Assembly (NCBI GenBank): GCA_965261105.1
Contig: CBDHCM010000006.1
Location: 3,534,001 to 3,598,000, forward strand
DNA: 64,000 nucleotides
From: Aldehydirespirator sp965261105
GTDB lineage: Bacteria > Actinomycetota > Acidimicrobiia > Acidimicrobiales > Aldehydirespiratoraceae
Direction: 5' to 3'
The notes under the pieces were generated by a model that saw nothing but the letters and a program-made list of their open reading frames with translations, had not been told where the DNA came from and made no database searches. Shown piece after piece: positions 27,860 through 36,073 of the stretch; the stretch's first letter is position 1; each line of letters begins with the position of its first letter. A program made the translations under genes and the position numbers.

Positions 27860-27988
27860 TGACCGCTTCGCGCAGAAGCGTCGTGGTTCCCGCTCCGGTT
27901 CGCTGCGCTTACGGGCCGCTCGGGCCACGGCCTCGCTCGTCGTCTTCGCGCGGTCCTCGTGAACAGCGGCCTATCCGCTCGGCCGCTT
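27860..27988 (-). repeat. Dispersed ~128-bp repeat, copy 2
   Basis: This is the reverse-strand partner of 16275-16402. Read on the - strand it starts just after the 3' end of the 28005-28805 gene and ends at the break in the truncated hydrolase. It is flanked by imperfect repeats (TGGTGA...TTGCCGC at about 28010-27989 and 27842-27825), the first of which contains the stop of the upstream gene. This mirrors the flanks of copy 1. Confidence 0.8.
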
Positions 27989-28004
27989 AGCGGCAAAGCC
28001 CCGA

Positions 28005-28805
28005 TCACCAGAGCTTGTCGGTGTGGGTGTCGGTGCCGACGATTGTGGGCAGGAACGGTGCGGCGAACACGACTCTGCCCGCCCCGGAGTCGGCCAGGCC
28101 GGACGAGTAAGCCCGGAACCGGTCCCAAGCCTCGTCCGGTTCGCCGTCGAGGAAGAACATCTGCACCTGACGTTGGGCCGGACCGGCCGGTGTGCCCAGG
28201 TCCATGGGCGCCCGCTCCGTTGCCCCGCCGACCGGGTCGATGTAGAGCCACGACACCATCGACGCGATGCTCGAGCCGTCCATCAGCGCGGGAAGCGCCC
28301 CGTCGCGCAGGTGGGCGTTGAAGTCGTCGGTGCCAGCCTCATCAGCGGGATCAACGGCCACCACCGCCAAGCCCTGGTAGGGATGGTCGAGGGCCAGCTC
28401 GATGGGCACGGGGTCGTCGTCGCGGTAGTGGGACCACGGCTCGTGCAGCAGCACGGTGTGGGCGTGGATCCGGTTGTTGAAGCCCCGGCCGTCCTTGTAG
28501 AGCCCGACCACCCGGTCGATGGACCACGCGAAGTGCTCGCGGTGGTGGCCTTCGTGCACCCAGTAGACGGCCAGGTAGGAGCCGGCGTCGACCGGCACCG
28601 CCAGCGGGGAGTCGTCGGGGAACCGCAGGTCCTTGAGGTCGCGGGTGGCCACCCAGCGGCGGCCGGCGAACAGCCAGGGGCCGACCAGGCACCCGGCATA
28701 GAAGTGATCGCGCTCGTACCAGCGGTTGTAGGCCACTTCGTGGCCCCGCTCGGGGTCGACCATGGTGAACAGGCAGCTGCCAACCCGCACCGGGTGGGTG
28801 TTCAT
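28005..28805 (-). CDS. Conserved protein of unknown function, possible dimeric alpha/beta-barrel fold
   Basis: A 266-residue soluble protein without recognised catalytic motif. Features include YNRWYERDHFYAGCLVGPWL near residue 27 and a similar-length second half with LDHPYQGLAVVAVD and VQMFFLDGEP. Two halves with NRWYERDHF-like segments recall EthD/dimeric ferredoxin-like barrels, but this is a weak impression. It lies between the dispersed repeat and a MaoC gene on the same strand, possibly cotranscribed with the latter. It starts at ATG 28805 without a clear ribosome site. Confidence 0.55.
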   Translation of the reverse strand: MNTHPVRVGSCLFTMVDPERGHEVAYNRWYERDHFYAGCLVGPWLFAGRRWVATRDLKDLRFPDDSPLAVPVDAGSYLAVYWVHEGHHREHFAWSIDRVVGLYKDGRGFNNRIHAHTVLLHEPWSHYRDDDPVPIELALDHPYQGLAVVAVDPADEAGTDDFNAHLRDGALPALMDGSSIASMVSWLYIDPVGGATERAPMDLGTPAGPAQRQVQMFFLDGEPDEAWDRFRAYSSGLADSGAGRVVFAAPFLPTIVGTDTHTDKLW

Positions 28806-28845
28806 GGGCCCATCCGCCCCGTGGTTGAAGCCTTCGGCCTGCAGT

Positions 28846-29322
28846 TCATGAGTCGAACACCGTTCGGGTCACCCAGTCGGCGACCAGGGCCGGCTTCGAT
28901 CCGCCCTCGATCTCGACGGTGATGGTGGTGACTGTCTGGACCGCGGCCGGCTTGAGCTCCACCGACTTGACCGCGGCGCGGGCCCGCACGCGCTCGCCCC
29001 GGTTTACCGGACTGATGAAGCGCACCCGGTCGAGGCCGTAGTTGATGCCCATCATCGCACCCGCGAGCCGGGGAGTGTCCGAGGGAACCGACTGCATCAG
29101 ATGCGTGAGCATCGAAAGCGTGAGGAAGCCGTGCGCGATGGTGCCGCCGAAGGGCGTCTCGGCCTTCGCTCGCTCCTCGTCGATGTGGATGAACTGGTGG
29201 TCCCATGTGCAGTCGGCGAACGCTCCGATCTGCTCCTGGGTTACCTCGAACCAGTCGCCGTGTCCCCGCTCGGAGCCCTCGGTGGGCTTCATGACCGCGT
29301 ACGCCGCCTCGGCGCTGCTCAT
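28846..29322 (-). CDS. MaoC-family (R)-specific enoyl-CoA hydratase-like protein
   Basis: A single hot-dog domain of 158 residues. The hydratase 2 motif is visible as ADCTWDHQFIHIDEERA with catalytic Asp and His, followed by PFGGTIAHGFLTLSML. Such proteins hydrate enoyl-CoA thioesters in fatty or aromatic acid breakdown. The frame is open upstream, but ATG 29322 begins the family sequence (MSSAEAAYAVMKPTEG) and was chosen. Confidence 0.88.
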   Translation of the reverse strand: MSSAEAAYAVMKPTEGSERGHGDWFEVTQEQIGAFADCTWDHQFIHIDEERAKAETPFGGTIAHGFLTLSMLTHLMQSVPSDTPRLAGAMMGINYGLDRVRFISPVNRGERVRARAAVKSVELKPAAVQTVTTITVEIEGGSKPALVADWVTRTVFDS

Positions 29323-29407
29323 AAGGATCCCCTCTCGTGGCCGGGGTGGACGGCGCCAACCTACCGCCGCGCCCTGAGCGCGTGCGCGGGGACAGGCTGG
29401 TCCGCCG

Positions 29408-29458
29408 CGAAATTGACGTAGTTGACCCCATACAGGGTGCACAACTACGTCGATTTCG
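29408..29458. terminator. 17-bp-arm inverted repeat at the LysR 3' end
   Basis: Arms at 29408-29424 (CGAAATTGACGTAGTTG) and 29442-29458 are complementary with one mismatch, and an inner ACCC/GGGT pair extends the structure. The right arm covers the LysR stop. It is the longest hairpin of this type here and probably ends LysR transcription ahead of the MaoC gene. There is no clear U-tract. Confidence 0.6.
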
Positions 29459-30326
29459 TGTAGGCGCGCAGGGCCTGCTCCAGCAGCAAACCGGCGGGGT
29501 GGGCAGCCGAGCCCCGGCGGCGGGCGGTGACCAGCCGGCGCCGGGCCAGGATTTCGCACCCGGTCAGCGGGCTGTCGCCCCACTCGGCCTGGGCCACGGG
29601 CAGCACCGACCACCCCAGGCCGAGCCTCACCATCTCGCAGAGCACGTCGGGCTGGTGGGACTCGGCCACCACCTCCAGCGGCGCGCCCCGCCGGCGCAGA
29701 GCGGCCTCGGCCACCACACGGGTGTGCGCGCCCCGGGGGAACAGCACCCATGGTCCCCAACCCGCGCTGGGACCGGGACGGCGACGACCGTCCGGTGCGT
29801 AGACGGCGAGGTCCTCAGTCAGCAGCACCTCGGTGCTCACTCCCCTCAGCGGCTCGGGAGGCTCCACACACACCGCGAGATCGAGAGATCCGTCCACAAG
29901 CTCTCGAAGCAGGTCGCCCGAGGGCGCGACCCGCAGATGGATTCGCAACTCGGGATGCTCGGTCCGGAAGCGTCGCAGCGCCTGTCCGTGGTGCTGCACG
30001 GCGGCGGCGTCGATCATGCCGAGCCTCAACCGTCCATGGTCCCCGGAGCGCGTCCGCTGAGCCCAGTCCGTCAAGTCGGCGGTGAGCGCCACCACCTGGC
30101 GGGCGTGCTCCAGGACCGGCCTGGTGTCTGGTCGCAGCACCCGGCGCCGGCCCTCCCGATCGAACAGAGGCACGCCGACACGGCGTTCGAGTTCGGCCAG
30201 ACCCTGCGACAGAGCCGACGGGCTCACACCGACCCGCTCGGCGGCCAGCGCGAATGTGTCCGAGTCGGCCACCGCCACCAAGTATTCGAGTTGTCGGATC
30301 GACAGATCGGGCAGCGCGGCAGCCAT
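29445..30326 (-). CDS. LysR-family transcriptional regulator
   Basis: A 293-residue LysR regulator. The N-terminal winged HTH reads LSIRQLEYLVAVADSDTFAL and AERVGVSPSALSQGLAELER. The effector domain follows from LRLGMIDAAAV to the end. ATG 30326 is preferred to an earlier ATG at 30365, which lies inside the palindromic promoter region. It is transcribed divergently from the myo-inositol-phosphate synthase gene and probably controls it from the operator at 30335-30359; the effector is unknown. Confidence 0.88.
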   Translation of the reverse strand: MAAALPDLSIRQLEYLVAVADSDTFALAAERVGVSPSALSQGLAELERRVGVPLFDREGRRRVLRPDTRPVLEHARQVVALTADLTDWAQRTRSGDHGRLRLGMIDAAAVQHHGQALRRFRTEHPELRIHLRVAPSGDLLRELVDGSLDLAVCVEPPEPLRGVSTEVLLTEDLAVYAPDGRRRPGPSAGWGPWVLFPRGAHTRVVAEAALRRRGAPLEVVAESHQPDVLCEMVRLGLGWSVLPVAQAEWGDSPLTGCEILARRRLVTARRRGSAAHPAGLLLEQALRAYTKST

Positions 30327-30334
30327 GCCTACAT

Positions 30335-30359
30335 AATAGTTAAGCAATACTTCACTATT
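30335..30359. promoter_or_regulatory. 25-bp operator-like palindrome between lysR and the inositol-phosphate synthase gene
   Basis: AATAGTTAAG (30335-30344) and CTTCACTATT (30350-30359) are 10-bp arms with one mismatch around CAATA. The site is A+T-rich, immediately upstream of the LysR start and in the divergent gap, as expected for a LysR autoregulatory site. Confidence 0.6.
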
Positions 30360-30395
30360 AGTCATCTCCCGCCAGCATTCATTAATCTAGAGGCC

Positions 30396-31751
30396 ATGAC
30401 CGTTGATACTTCGTCCCGAGACAACTCTGCAACCAGGCCTTCGGGGCCGGGTACAGCTCGCCAGATCGCTCCGGCCGCCGGCAACCTGGGCGTGCTCACT
30501 CCCGGCATGGGCGCGGTGGCGTCCACCTTCGTCGCCGGCGTGATCGCCGCCCGCCGGGGCCTGAGCCCGGCCATCGGCTCGATCAGCCAGATGGCCCACA
30601 TACGCCTCGGCACCAAGACCGAGAACCGCAATCCCCCCATCCGGGAGTTCGTGCCGCTGGCCGCACTCGACGACCTGGTCTTCGGCGGCTGGGACCCGCT
30701 GTCGGCCAACGTCCTGGACGCGGCCCGCACGTGCGGCGTGCTGGAAGAGCGGGAGCTGGGGACCATCTCGGCCGAGCTCGAGGGCGTGGTGGCCATGGAC
30801 GCGGTGTTCGATCAGCGCTGGGTGAGCCGTCTCGACGGGGTGCGGGTGAAGCCGGCTGTGTCCAAGTGGGACCAGGCCCAGGCCCTGATGGACGACATCG
30901 AGAACTTCCGCAGCGCCAACAGCTGCGACCGGCTGGTGATGGTGTGGTGCGGCTCGACCGAGGCGTTCTCAGAGCCGACCGCGGCACATGAGTCGGTTGA
31001 GTCCTTCGAGGCAGGGCTGAAGGCCGACGACGACGCCATCGCCCCGAGCCAGATCTACGCCTACGCGGCGTTGCAGAGCGACGTGCCCTTCGCCAACGGC
31101 GCCCCCAATCTCACCGTGGACCTGCCGTGCATGGAGGAGCTGTCGCGCATCCGGGGCGTTCCCGTCGCGGGCAAGGACTTCAAGACAGGCCAGACCCTGA
31201 TGAAGACGCTGATCGCGCCCGGCCTCAAGGCCCGGATGCTGGGCCTGCGGGGCTGGTACTCCACCAACATCCTGGGCAACCGCGACGGCGAAGTGCTCGA
31301 CGCCCCCGAGAACTTCAAGAGCAAGGAGGTGTCGAAGCTGGGCGTGCTCGACACGATCCTTCAGCCCGAGCTCTACCCCGACCTCTACGACGAGATCCAC
31401 CATGTGGTGCGGATCAACTACTACCCGCCGCGGGGCGACAACAAGGAGGGCTGGGACAACATCGACATCTTCGGCTGGCTCGGCTACCCGATGCAGATCA
31501 AGGTGGACTTCCTGTGCCGGGACTCGATCCTGGCCGCTCCCATCGTGCTCGACCTGGCCCTGTTCATGGACCTGGCCGCCCGCGCCGGCGAGTCGGGCGT
31601 GCAGGAGTGGCTCAGCTTCTACTTCAAGGCGCCGCAGCCCTCAGGCGAGGCCGACGTGGAGCACGACCTGTTCATCCAGCAGACCAAGCTCAAGAACACC
31701 CTGCGGCAGTGGATGGGCGAGCAGCCCGTAACCCACAGCGAAGCCGGCTGA
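30396..31751 (+). CDS. myo-Inositol-1-phosphate synthase
   Basis: A 451-residue enzyme that should convert glucose 6-phosphate to inositol 1(3)-phosphate using bound NAD. A Rossmann motif GVLTPGMGAVAST lies near residue 30, and GKDFKTGQTLMKT near residue 255 is a family hallmark, with NILGNRDGE following. At about 450 residues it is longer than the ~365-residue mycobacterial Ino1. In actinobacteria the product feeds mycothiol and inositol phospholipids. ATG 30396 is chosen from family start; AGAGG is rather close to it. Divergent from lysR. Confidence 0.88.
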   Translation: MTVDTSSRDNSATRPSGPGTARQIAPAAGNLGVLTPGMGAVASTFVAGVIAARRGLSPAIGSISQMAHIRLGTKTENRNPPIREFVPLAALDDLVFGGWDPLSANVLDAARTCGVLEERELGTISAELEGVVAMDAVFDQRWVSRLDGVRVKPAVSKWDQAQALMDDIENFRSANSCDRLVMVWCGSTEAFSEPTAAHESVESFEAGLKADDDAIAPSQIYAYAALQSDVPFANGAPNLTVDLPCMEELSRIRGVPVAGKDFKTGQTLMKTLIAPGLKARMLGLRGWYSTNILGNRDGEVLDAPENFKSKEVSKLGVLDTILQPELYPDLYDEIHHVVRINYYPPRGDNKEGWDNIDIFGWLGYPMQIKVDFLCRDSILAAPIVLDLALFMDLAARAGESGVQEWLSFYFKAPQPSGEADVEHDLFIQQTKLKNTLRQWMGEQPVTHSEAG

Positions 31752-31817
31752 CCGCCGGCGCCCGCGTGCCCAGTCGAACGGCCCCGAGCAAGGAGCGCCC
31801 CGAAGGCCCGCGACCCG

Positions 31818-32132
31818 TCAGGGAAGGTCGCCGCCAGACAACTTCTCGATCTGGCGACCCTGCTCCGCCTGGGTGGCTTCGATCCGGGCCAGCACGTCCT
31901 TGATCTGTCCGAACTCGGAGATCGTGCGCTCCTCGAGCCCGCCGAAACGCTCCTCGAGCCCGCCGAAACGCTCCTCGAGCCTGCCGAAGCCCTCCTCGAG
32001 CCTGCCGATCCGCGTGCTGTTGTCCCGACTGTCGGCCCGCAAGCCCGTAAAGATGAATCCGAGCCCGCCGAAGGCACCGGCACCGAAGATGCCAATGAGT
32101 GCAGCAATGATCGAAGTGTCCATGGGTGCCAT
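31818..32132 (-). CDS. Small membrane-anchored coiled-coil protein
   Basis: About 104 residues. One N-terminal hydrophobic helix (IIAALIGIFGAGAFGGLGFI) is followed by a coiled coil with four near-perfect heptads (RLEEGFG, RLEERFG, GLEERFG, GLEERTI) and a further helix to the end. The heptads are encoded by 21-bp DNA repeats. Similar small anchored coiled-coil proteins are common and uncharacterised. The start is uncertain: ATG 32132 or ATG 32123; neither has a good ribosome site. Confidence 0.6.
   Translation of the reverse strand: MAPMDTSIIAALIGIFGAGAFGGLGFIFTGLRADSRDNSTRIGRLEEGFGRLEERFGGLEERFGGLEERTISEFGQIKDVLARIEATQAEQGRQIEKLSGGDLP
31930..32013. repeat. 21-bp tandem repeat encoding coiled-coil heptads
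   Basis: Four units of the form CTCGAGCCCGCCGAAACGCTC follow each other with few changes. Each gives exactly seven residues, so changes in copy number keep both frame and heptad register. Confidence 0.85.
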
Positions 32133-32180
32133 AGTAGCACAGCGAGTCACATATGCCAATATTTTTCAGATAGTTCTATT

Positions 32181-32198
32181 CAATAACGATAGTTATTG
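32181..32198. terminator. AT-rich hairpin over the CoA-transferase stop
   Basis: CAATAAC (32181-32187) and GTTATTG (32192-32198) form a perfect 7-bp stem with loop GATA. The right arm holds the TAA stop of the CoA-transferase gene. The neighbourhood is unusually A+T-rich. It may be a terminator. Confidence 0.45.
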
Positions 32199-34634
32199 GG
32201 ATGAATCGGTCTCAAGGATGCCACGGGCGATGAGGTCGTCGATGGCGGCCTCGTCCAGGCCCAACTCGGCGACGATCTCTCGAGTGTGCTCGCCCAGGCC
32301 GGGGGCGGGACGGATGTCGGCGCCGGCCATGCCCGTGGCCGCGAAGGCGGGGCCCTCGAACGTCATCACGCCGATGGGCGGCTGATCCAACTCCACCAGG
32401 TAGCCCCGGGCGGCCAGATGCGGGTCCTGGAGCTGCTGGGAGGAGGTGAGCATGGGTCCGGCGGGCACACCAGCAGCCAGGCAGGCCTCGGTGACGGCGT
32501 GCTTGGACAGGGTCCGGGTCCACGCCGACACGGCCTCCTCCACCTCGTCCTCTCGCTCGCGGCGGGCGCCGAGCGTGGATAGCGCCGAGTCGTCGACGCC
32601 GATGAGGCCAGCCAGCGCGGCCCACTCGGCGTCGGTGCGGCAGCAGATCGCCACCCACTGGTCCTCGCCCTCGCAGGGGAAGAATCCCCAGGGCGCGCCC
32701 CGGTCTCGGCGGTTGCCCTGGGGCCTCACCGAGCCCGGCTTCAGCGACTCGCGGGCCAGCAGATCGCCCATCACCCCCACCACCTGCTCGACCTGGCACA
32801 CCTCGGCGTGGCATCCGCCGTCCATGACACCCCGCCGCCGGCCGATCACGGCGGCCACCGCAGCGAGGGCGCCCATGCGTCCGGCCCAGTGGTCGGGGAA
32901 GATCGACTGCGACCCGGAGGGCCGGTCGACGTCGGGATAGTCCCAGAGGTGGGTCATGCCCCCGGTTACCTGGGTGTTGGGGCCGTAGCCGCGCCAGGCC
33001 GACCACGGCCCGGACGAGCCCATCAGCCGGCTTGAGACCATCACCACATCGGAGTTGGCCGCCGCGAAGTCGCGGTAGCCCAGGCCGAGTTCGCCCATGA
33101 CGCCGGTCGAGCCGTTCTCAACGACCACATCGAAGCGGGCCGCGCCTCCTGCGCCGGCGGCGAGGTCGAGCAGCATCCGGCGACCGTCGGTGGTCTTGGC
33201 GTTGATGCCGAGGCCCCGCTTGGACCGCGACGACGAGGCGAACGAAGGCGACATCTCCCCGCCCAGCACCACCCGGATGAAGTCGGGATAGGTGCGGCTC
33301 TCGACCTTGATCACATCGGCGCCGTACTCGGCCAGCATCCGGCTGATCTCCACCCCCACCCCACCATGGCCGAAGTCGGCGACTCGCACCCCGGCCAGCG
33401 GCAGGGCCGGCTCGGGGGCAGACTCCGGTACCGGCGGCCAGGCGACCAGGCCGTCAGGCTCCACCGATGCCTCGGTGTCGCGGCTGGCCGGCACCTCGTC
33501 GGTGTGCTCGCCGAGATGGGGAGGGCGCCCGGTAGGGCCGACCCGCTCGCCGTCGATCTCCATCCACCCCGAAGGCAGGCTCATCACCCCTCGGGTGGAC
33601 AGCGGCAACCGGTCGAAGGTCTTTCGGGCCTCGAAGTGCTCGTTGGTGATCACGTCGCCAGGCTTGAGGATTGGGGTGGCGACGATTCCCCTGCGCTGGG
33701 CCTCCATGGCCACCTCCTCCATCGTCATGGTGGAGAAAAGCTCCTCGTACAGCGGGTTGAGCACGGCGTCGGCGATCATGAACCGGGCGATGAACCCGTC
33801 GTACTCGGGGTCCTGCAGGTAGTCGGGCTCGCCCAGCCACGCCCTGATGGCGTGCCACTGGCGGGGGCTGAGCACCACCAATCGCACGAACCCGTCGGCC
33901 GCGGCGAGGATCGTGTACACCGGCCCGGGCCCGGCCCTGATCTCTACCGGCTCTATGCCCGCGACCATGCTCTTGGACGAGTTGGACAGCGACCAGTCGG
34001 TGATCTGGGCCGCTGCCTCGTTGGCCGAGACGTCGATGATCTGCCCGGCGCCGTGGCCGAGGCGCTGGATCAGGGCGCAGACGATCGCGAATGCCGCGAC
34101 GAGGCCGGCCACATCGCCGGAAATGTTGCCCGGCGGCATGAGCGGCTCGCGCTCGGGCAGGCCCGCCTTCCAGCACATGCCCGACGTGGCGTCGATGACC
34201 GACCCGGGCACATCGCGGCCCGCATAGGGACCGGTGCGGCCGTAGGCGGTGACCGAGGCGGCCACGAGATGCCGGTGGCGGGCGGCCAGTGCATCGACGT
34301 CGAGTTCGGAGCGGCCGGGCGCCGTGTGCTCTCCCGGCTCGGCCGAGTCGATGAGCACGTCCGCGGAGGCGAGCATGGCCTCGAAGCGCTCACGGCCAGC
34401 CTTGGTGTCCAGGTCGAGCACGATGCTGCGTTTGCCGCAGTTGCGCATCGTGAAGAACAGCGAGTGCTCCGGGGTCAGAGGATCGAGGGGCGGGAGGCTG
34501 CGGCTGGGCGAGCCCTCGGGCGACTCGACCAAGATCACCTCGGCTCCGAGGTCGCTGAGCAGGCGGCCGCACAGCTCGCCCCGGTCGACGGCGAGGTCGA
34601 TGACCCGGATGCCGGTGAGCGGTCTAACGGGCAT
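32193..34634 (-). CDS. Tandem CoA-transferase family III (CaiB/BaiF) protein
   Basis: An 813-residue protein made of two family III CoA-transferase units (residues about 5-400 and 420-810). The first keeps the expected catalytic Asp (RDVPGSVIDATSG). In the second, the equivalent segment reads WRGYGPNTQVTGG, with Asn/Thr where Asp is expected, so only the first half may be catalytic and the second structural. Such enzymes move CoA between carboxylates. ATG 34634 has AAGGAG seven bases ahead. It follows a thiolase and an HMG-CoA-synthase-like gene, suggesting an acyl-CoA pathway. Confidence 0.85.
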   Translation of the reverse strand: MPVRPLTGIRVIDLAVDRGELCGRLLSDLGAEVILVESPEGSPSRSLPPLDPLTPEHSLFFTMRNCGKRSIVLDLDTKAGRERFEAMLASADVLIDSAEPGEHTAPGRSELDVDALAARHRHLVAASVTAYGRTGPYAGRDVPGSVIDATSGMCWKAGLPEREPLMPPGNISGDVAGLVAAFAIVCALIQRLGHGAGQIIDVSANEAAAQITDWSLSNSSKSMVAGIEPVEIRAGPGPVYTILAAADGFVRLVVLSPRQWHAIRAWLGEPDYLQDPEYDGFIARFMIADAVLNPLYEELFSTMTMEEVAMEAQRRGIVATPILKPGDVITNEHFEARKTFDRLPLSTRGVMSLPSGWMEIDGERVGPTGRPPHLGEHTDEVPASRDTEASVEPDGLVAWPPVPESAPEPALPLAGVRVADFGHGGVGVEISRMLAEYGADVIKVESRTYPDFIRVVLGGEMSPSFASSSRSKRGLGINAKTTDGRRMLLDLAAGAGGAARFDVVVENGSTGVMGELGLGYRDFAAANSDVVMVSSRLMGSSGPWSAWRGYGPNTQVTGGMTHLWDYPDVDRPSGSQSIFPDHWAGRMGALAAVAAVIGRRRGVMDGGCHAEVCQVEQVVGVMGDLLARESLKPGSVRPQGNRRDRGAPWGFFPCEGEDQWVAICCRTDAEWAALAGLIGVDDSALSTLGARREREDEVEEAVSAWTRTLSKHAVTEACLAAGVPAGPMLTSSQQLQDPHLAARGYLVELDQPPIGVMTFEGPAFAATGMAGADIRPAPGLGEHTREIVAELGLDEAAIDDLIARGILETDSSQ

Positions 34635-34661
34635 GGGAGAACTCCTTCGCGGGCATCCCAT

Positions 34662-34712
34662 CGAACTTCCGGGAGTTGTTGGTCATATTCATGCTCAATC
34701 GCCGGAAGTTCG
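34662..34712. terminator. 11-bp-arm inverted repeat around the thiolase stop
   Basis: CGAACTTCCGG (34662-34672) and CCGGAAGTTCG (34702-34712) are perfect inverted arms with a 29-nt interval that contains the thiolase stop. A hairpin here could separate thiolase and CoA-transferase expression. Confidence 0.5.
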
Positions 34713-35912
34713 GGGAGGCGGGCCGGGCTCGGTACCGAAGACTCCGACGAAGCTCACGATCTCGCCGGGGTAGCCGCCCAGATTGTGGGTTAGGCCCAGC
34801 GTCCGGCCGGTGTCGGGGATGCGGCGGTCGGCCGGGGCCTCTCCCCGCAGCTGCAGCCACACCTCGTACAGCATCCGCAGGCCGCTGGCCCCCACCGGGT
34901 GGCCGAAGGACTTGAGCCCTCCGTCGGAGTTGACGGGAAGCTCTCCATCGAGGTCGAACACCCCGTCGAGCACGTCGCGCCAGGCAGCGCCCCGGGGCGA
35001 GAACCCCAGGTCTTCCATGAGCACCAGCTCGGTCGGCGTGAAGCAGTCGTGCACCTCGGCCAGAGCGAGCTGCGTCCGGGGGTCGGTCACGCCGGCCTGG
35101 GCGTAGGCGTCGTCTGCGGCCTGGGCGCACTCCGGCAGCGTGGTGTAGTCGTAGCCGGGGTCGAGCGATCCGGCACCGGTACCGGTCACCACCGACAGTC
35201 CCTTCACATAGAGGGGATCGGCGCACCAGCGATGAGCGTCTTCGGTTCGGCACACGATCGCGGCCGCGGCCCCGTCGGCCACCCCGGCGCAGTCGAACAC
35301 CGACAGCATCCCCGCCACCGCAGGCATCTCGCAGATCCGCTCGGCCGAAACCTCCCGGCGGAACTGGGCCAGAGGGTTGCGGGCGCCGTTGTGGTGGTTC
35401 TTGGAGGCGATGCGGGCCGCGGCATAGCGCAGCTCGCCGGGATCCACGTCGTAGCGGGCGGCGTAGGCGGGAAGGATCAGACTGAACATTGCTGCCGCGG
35501 TCAGGGTGCGCTGGGTGCCGTCGGTGGGCGCCGGGAAGGCGTTGAGGCCCTGATAGCCGCCGTCCTTGACCTTCTCGGCGCCGAGGGCCATGGCCGTGTC
35601 GTAGGCCCCGGAGGCCACCGCGTAGCAAGCCTGGCGCAGCGCCTCGGAGCCGGTGGCGCAGTAGTTCTCCACCCTGGTCACGGGCTTTCCGTGGATCTTG
35701 AGAGGCCCGGCCATGGCCAGCCCGGAGGCGGCCGACTGGGAGGTGCCGAACCAGAAGGCGTCGATGTCGTCCTGCGATGTGCCCGCGGAGCGGTAGGCGG
35801 CGTGGGCCGCATCGATGATCAGGTCGTCAAGCGAGGCGTCCCAGTGCTCGGCGAAGGGCGTGCAGCCCATCCCGATCACGGCCACTCGATCGGTGATCCC
35901 GTGCGAGCTCAT
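34695..35912 (-). CDS. Thiolase-family acyltransferase (SCP2-thiolase-like)
   Basis: A 405-residue thiolase-fold enzyme of the SCP-x/lipid-transfer class. The acyl-accepting Cys is in VENYCATGSEA, with HDCFTPTE and the C-terminal SFGHPVGASG that supplies the second catalytic His. Cys is retained, so it is a likely thiolase rather than an Ltp2-type retro-aldolase. ATG 35912 follows normal family start. It is part of the - strand set 37505 to 32193. Confidence 0.88.
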   Translation of the reverse strand: MSSHGITDRVAVIGMGCTPFAEHWDASLDDLIIDAAHAAYRSAGTSQDDIDAFWFGTSQSAASGLAMAGPLKIHGKPVTRVENYCATGSEALRQACYAVASGAYDTAMALGAEKVKDGGYQGLNAFPAPTDGTQRTLTAAAMFSLILPAYAARYDVDPGELRYAAARIASKNHHNGARNPLAQFRREVSAERICEMPAVAGMLSVFDCAGVADGAAAAIVCRTEDAHRWCADPLYVKGLSVVTGTGAGSLDPGYDYTTLPECAQAADDAYAQAGVTDPRTQLALAEVHDCFTPTELVLMEDLGFSPRGAAWRDVLDGVFDLDGELPVNSDGGLKSFGHPVGASGLRMLYEVWLQLRGEAPADRRIPDTGRTLGLTHNLGGYPGEIVSFVGVFGTEPGPPPRTSGD

Positions 35913-35962
35913 GGCGCTGCTCCCAGTCGCTCGGTTCGGAGCCTCCGCTGGGGGAACGGGGT

Positions 35963-36073
35963 CCGTGTCGATCGATTGCCGTCGGAACTCATTGGCCGGA
36001 TCAGTTCGCCGGCCTGATCGACCGCCGCACCGACAGCCGTGTCGGTCGATTGCCGTCGGAACTCATTGGCCGG
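35963..36073. repeat. 37-bp direct repeat (period 74) at the end of the HMG-CoA-synthase-like gene
   Basis: The segment 36037-36073, which includes the gene's stop, recurs at 35963-35999 with one mismatch. The spacer contains GATCAG/CTGATC arms. This is another duplicated gene end. Confidence 0.9.

Noticed and set aside
29337..30395. N-terminal extension of the inositol-phosphate synthase
   Set aside because: Antisense to lysR and includes the operator palindrome; the family start is at 30396.
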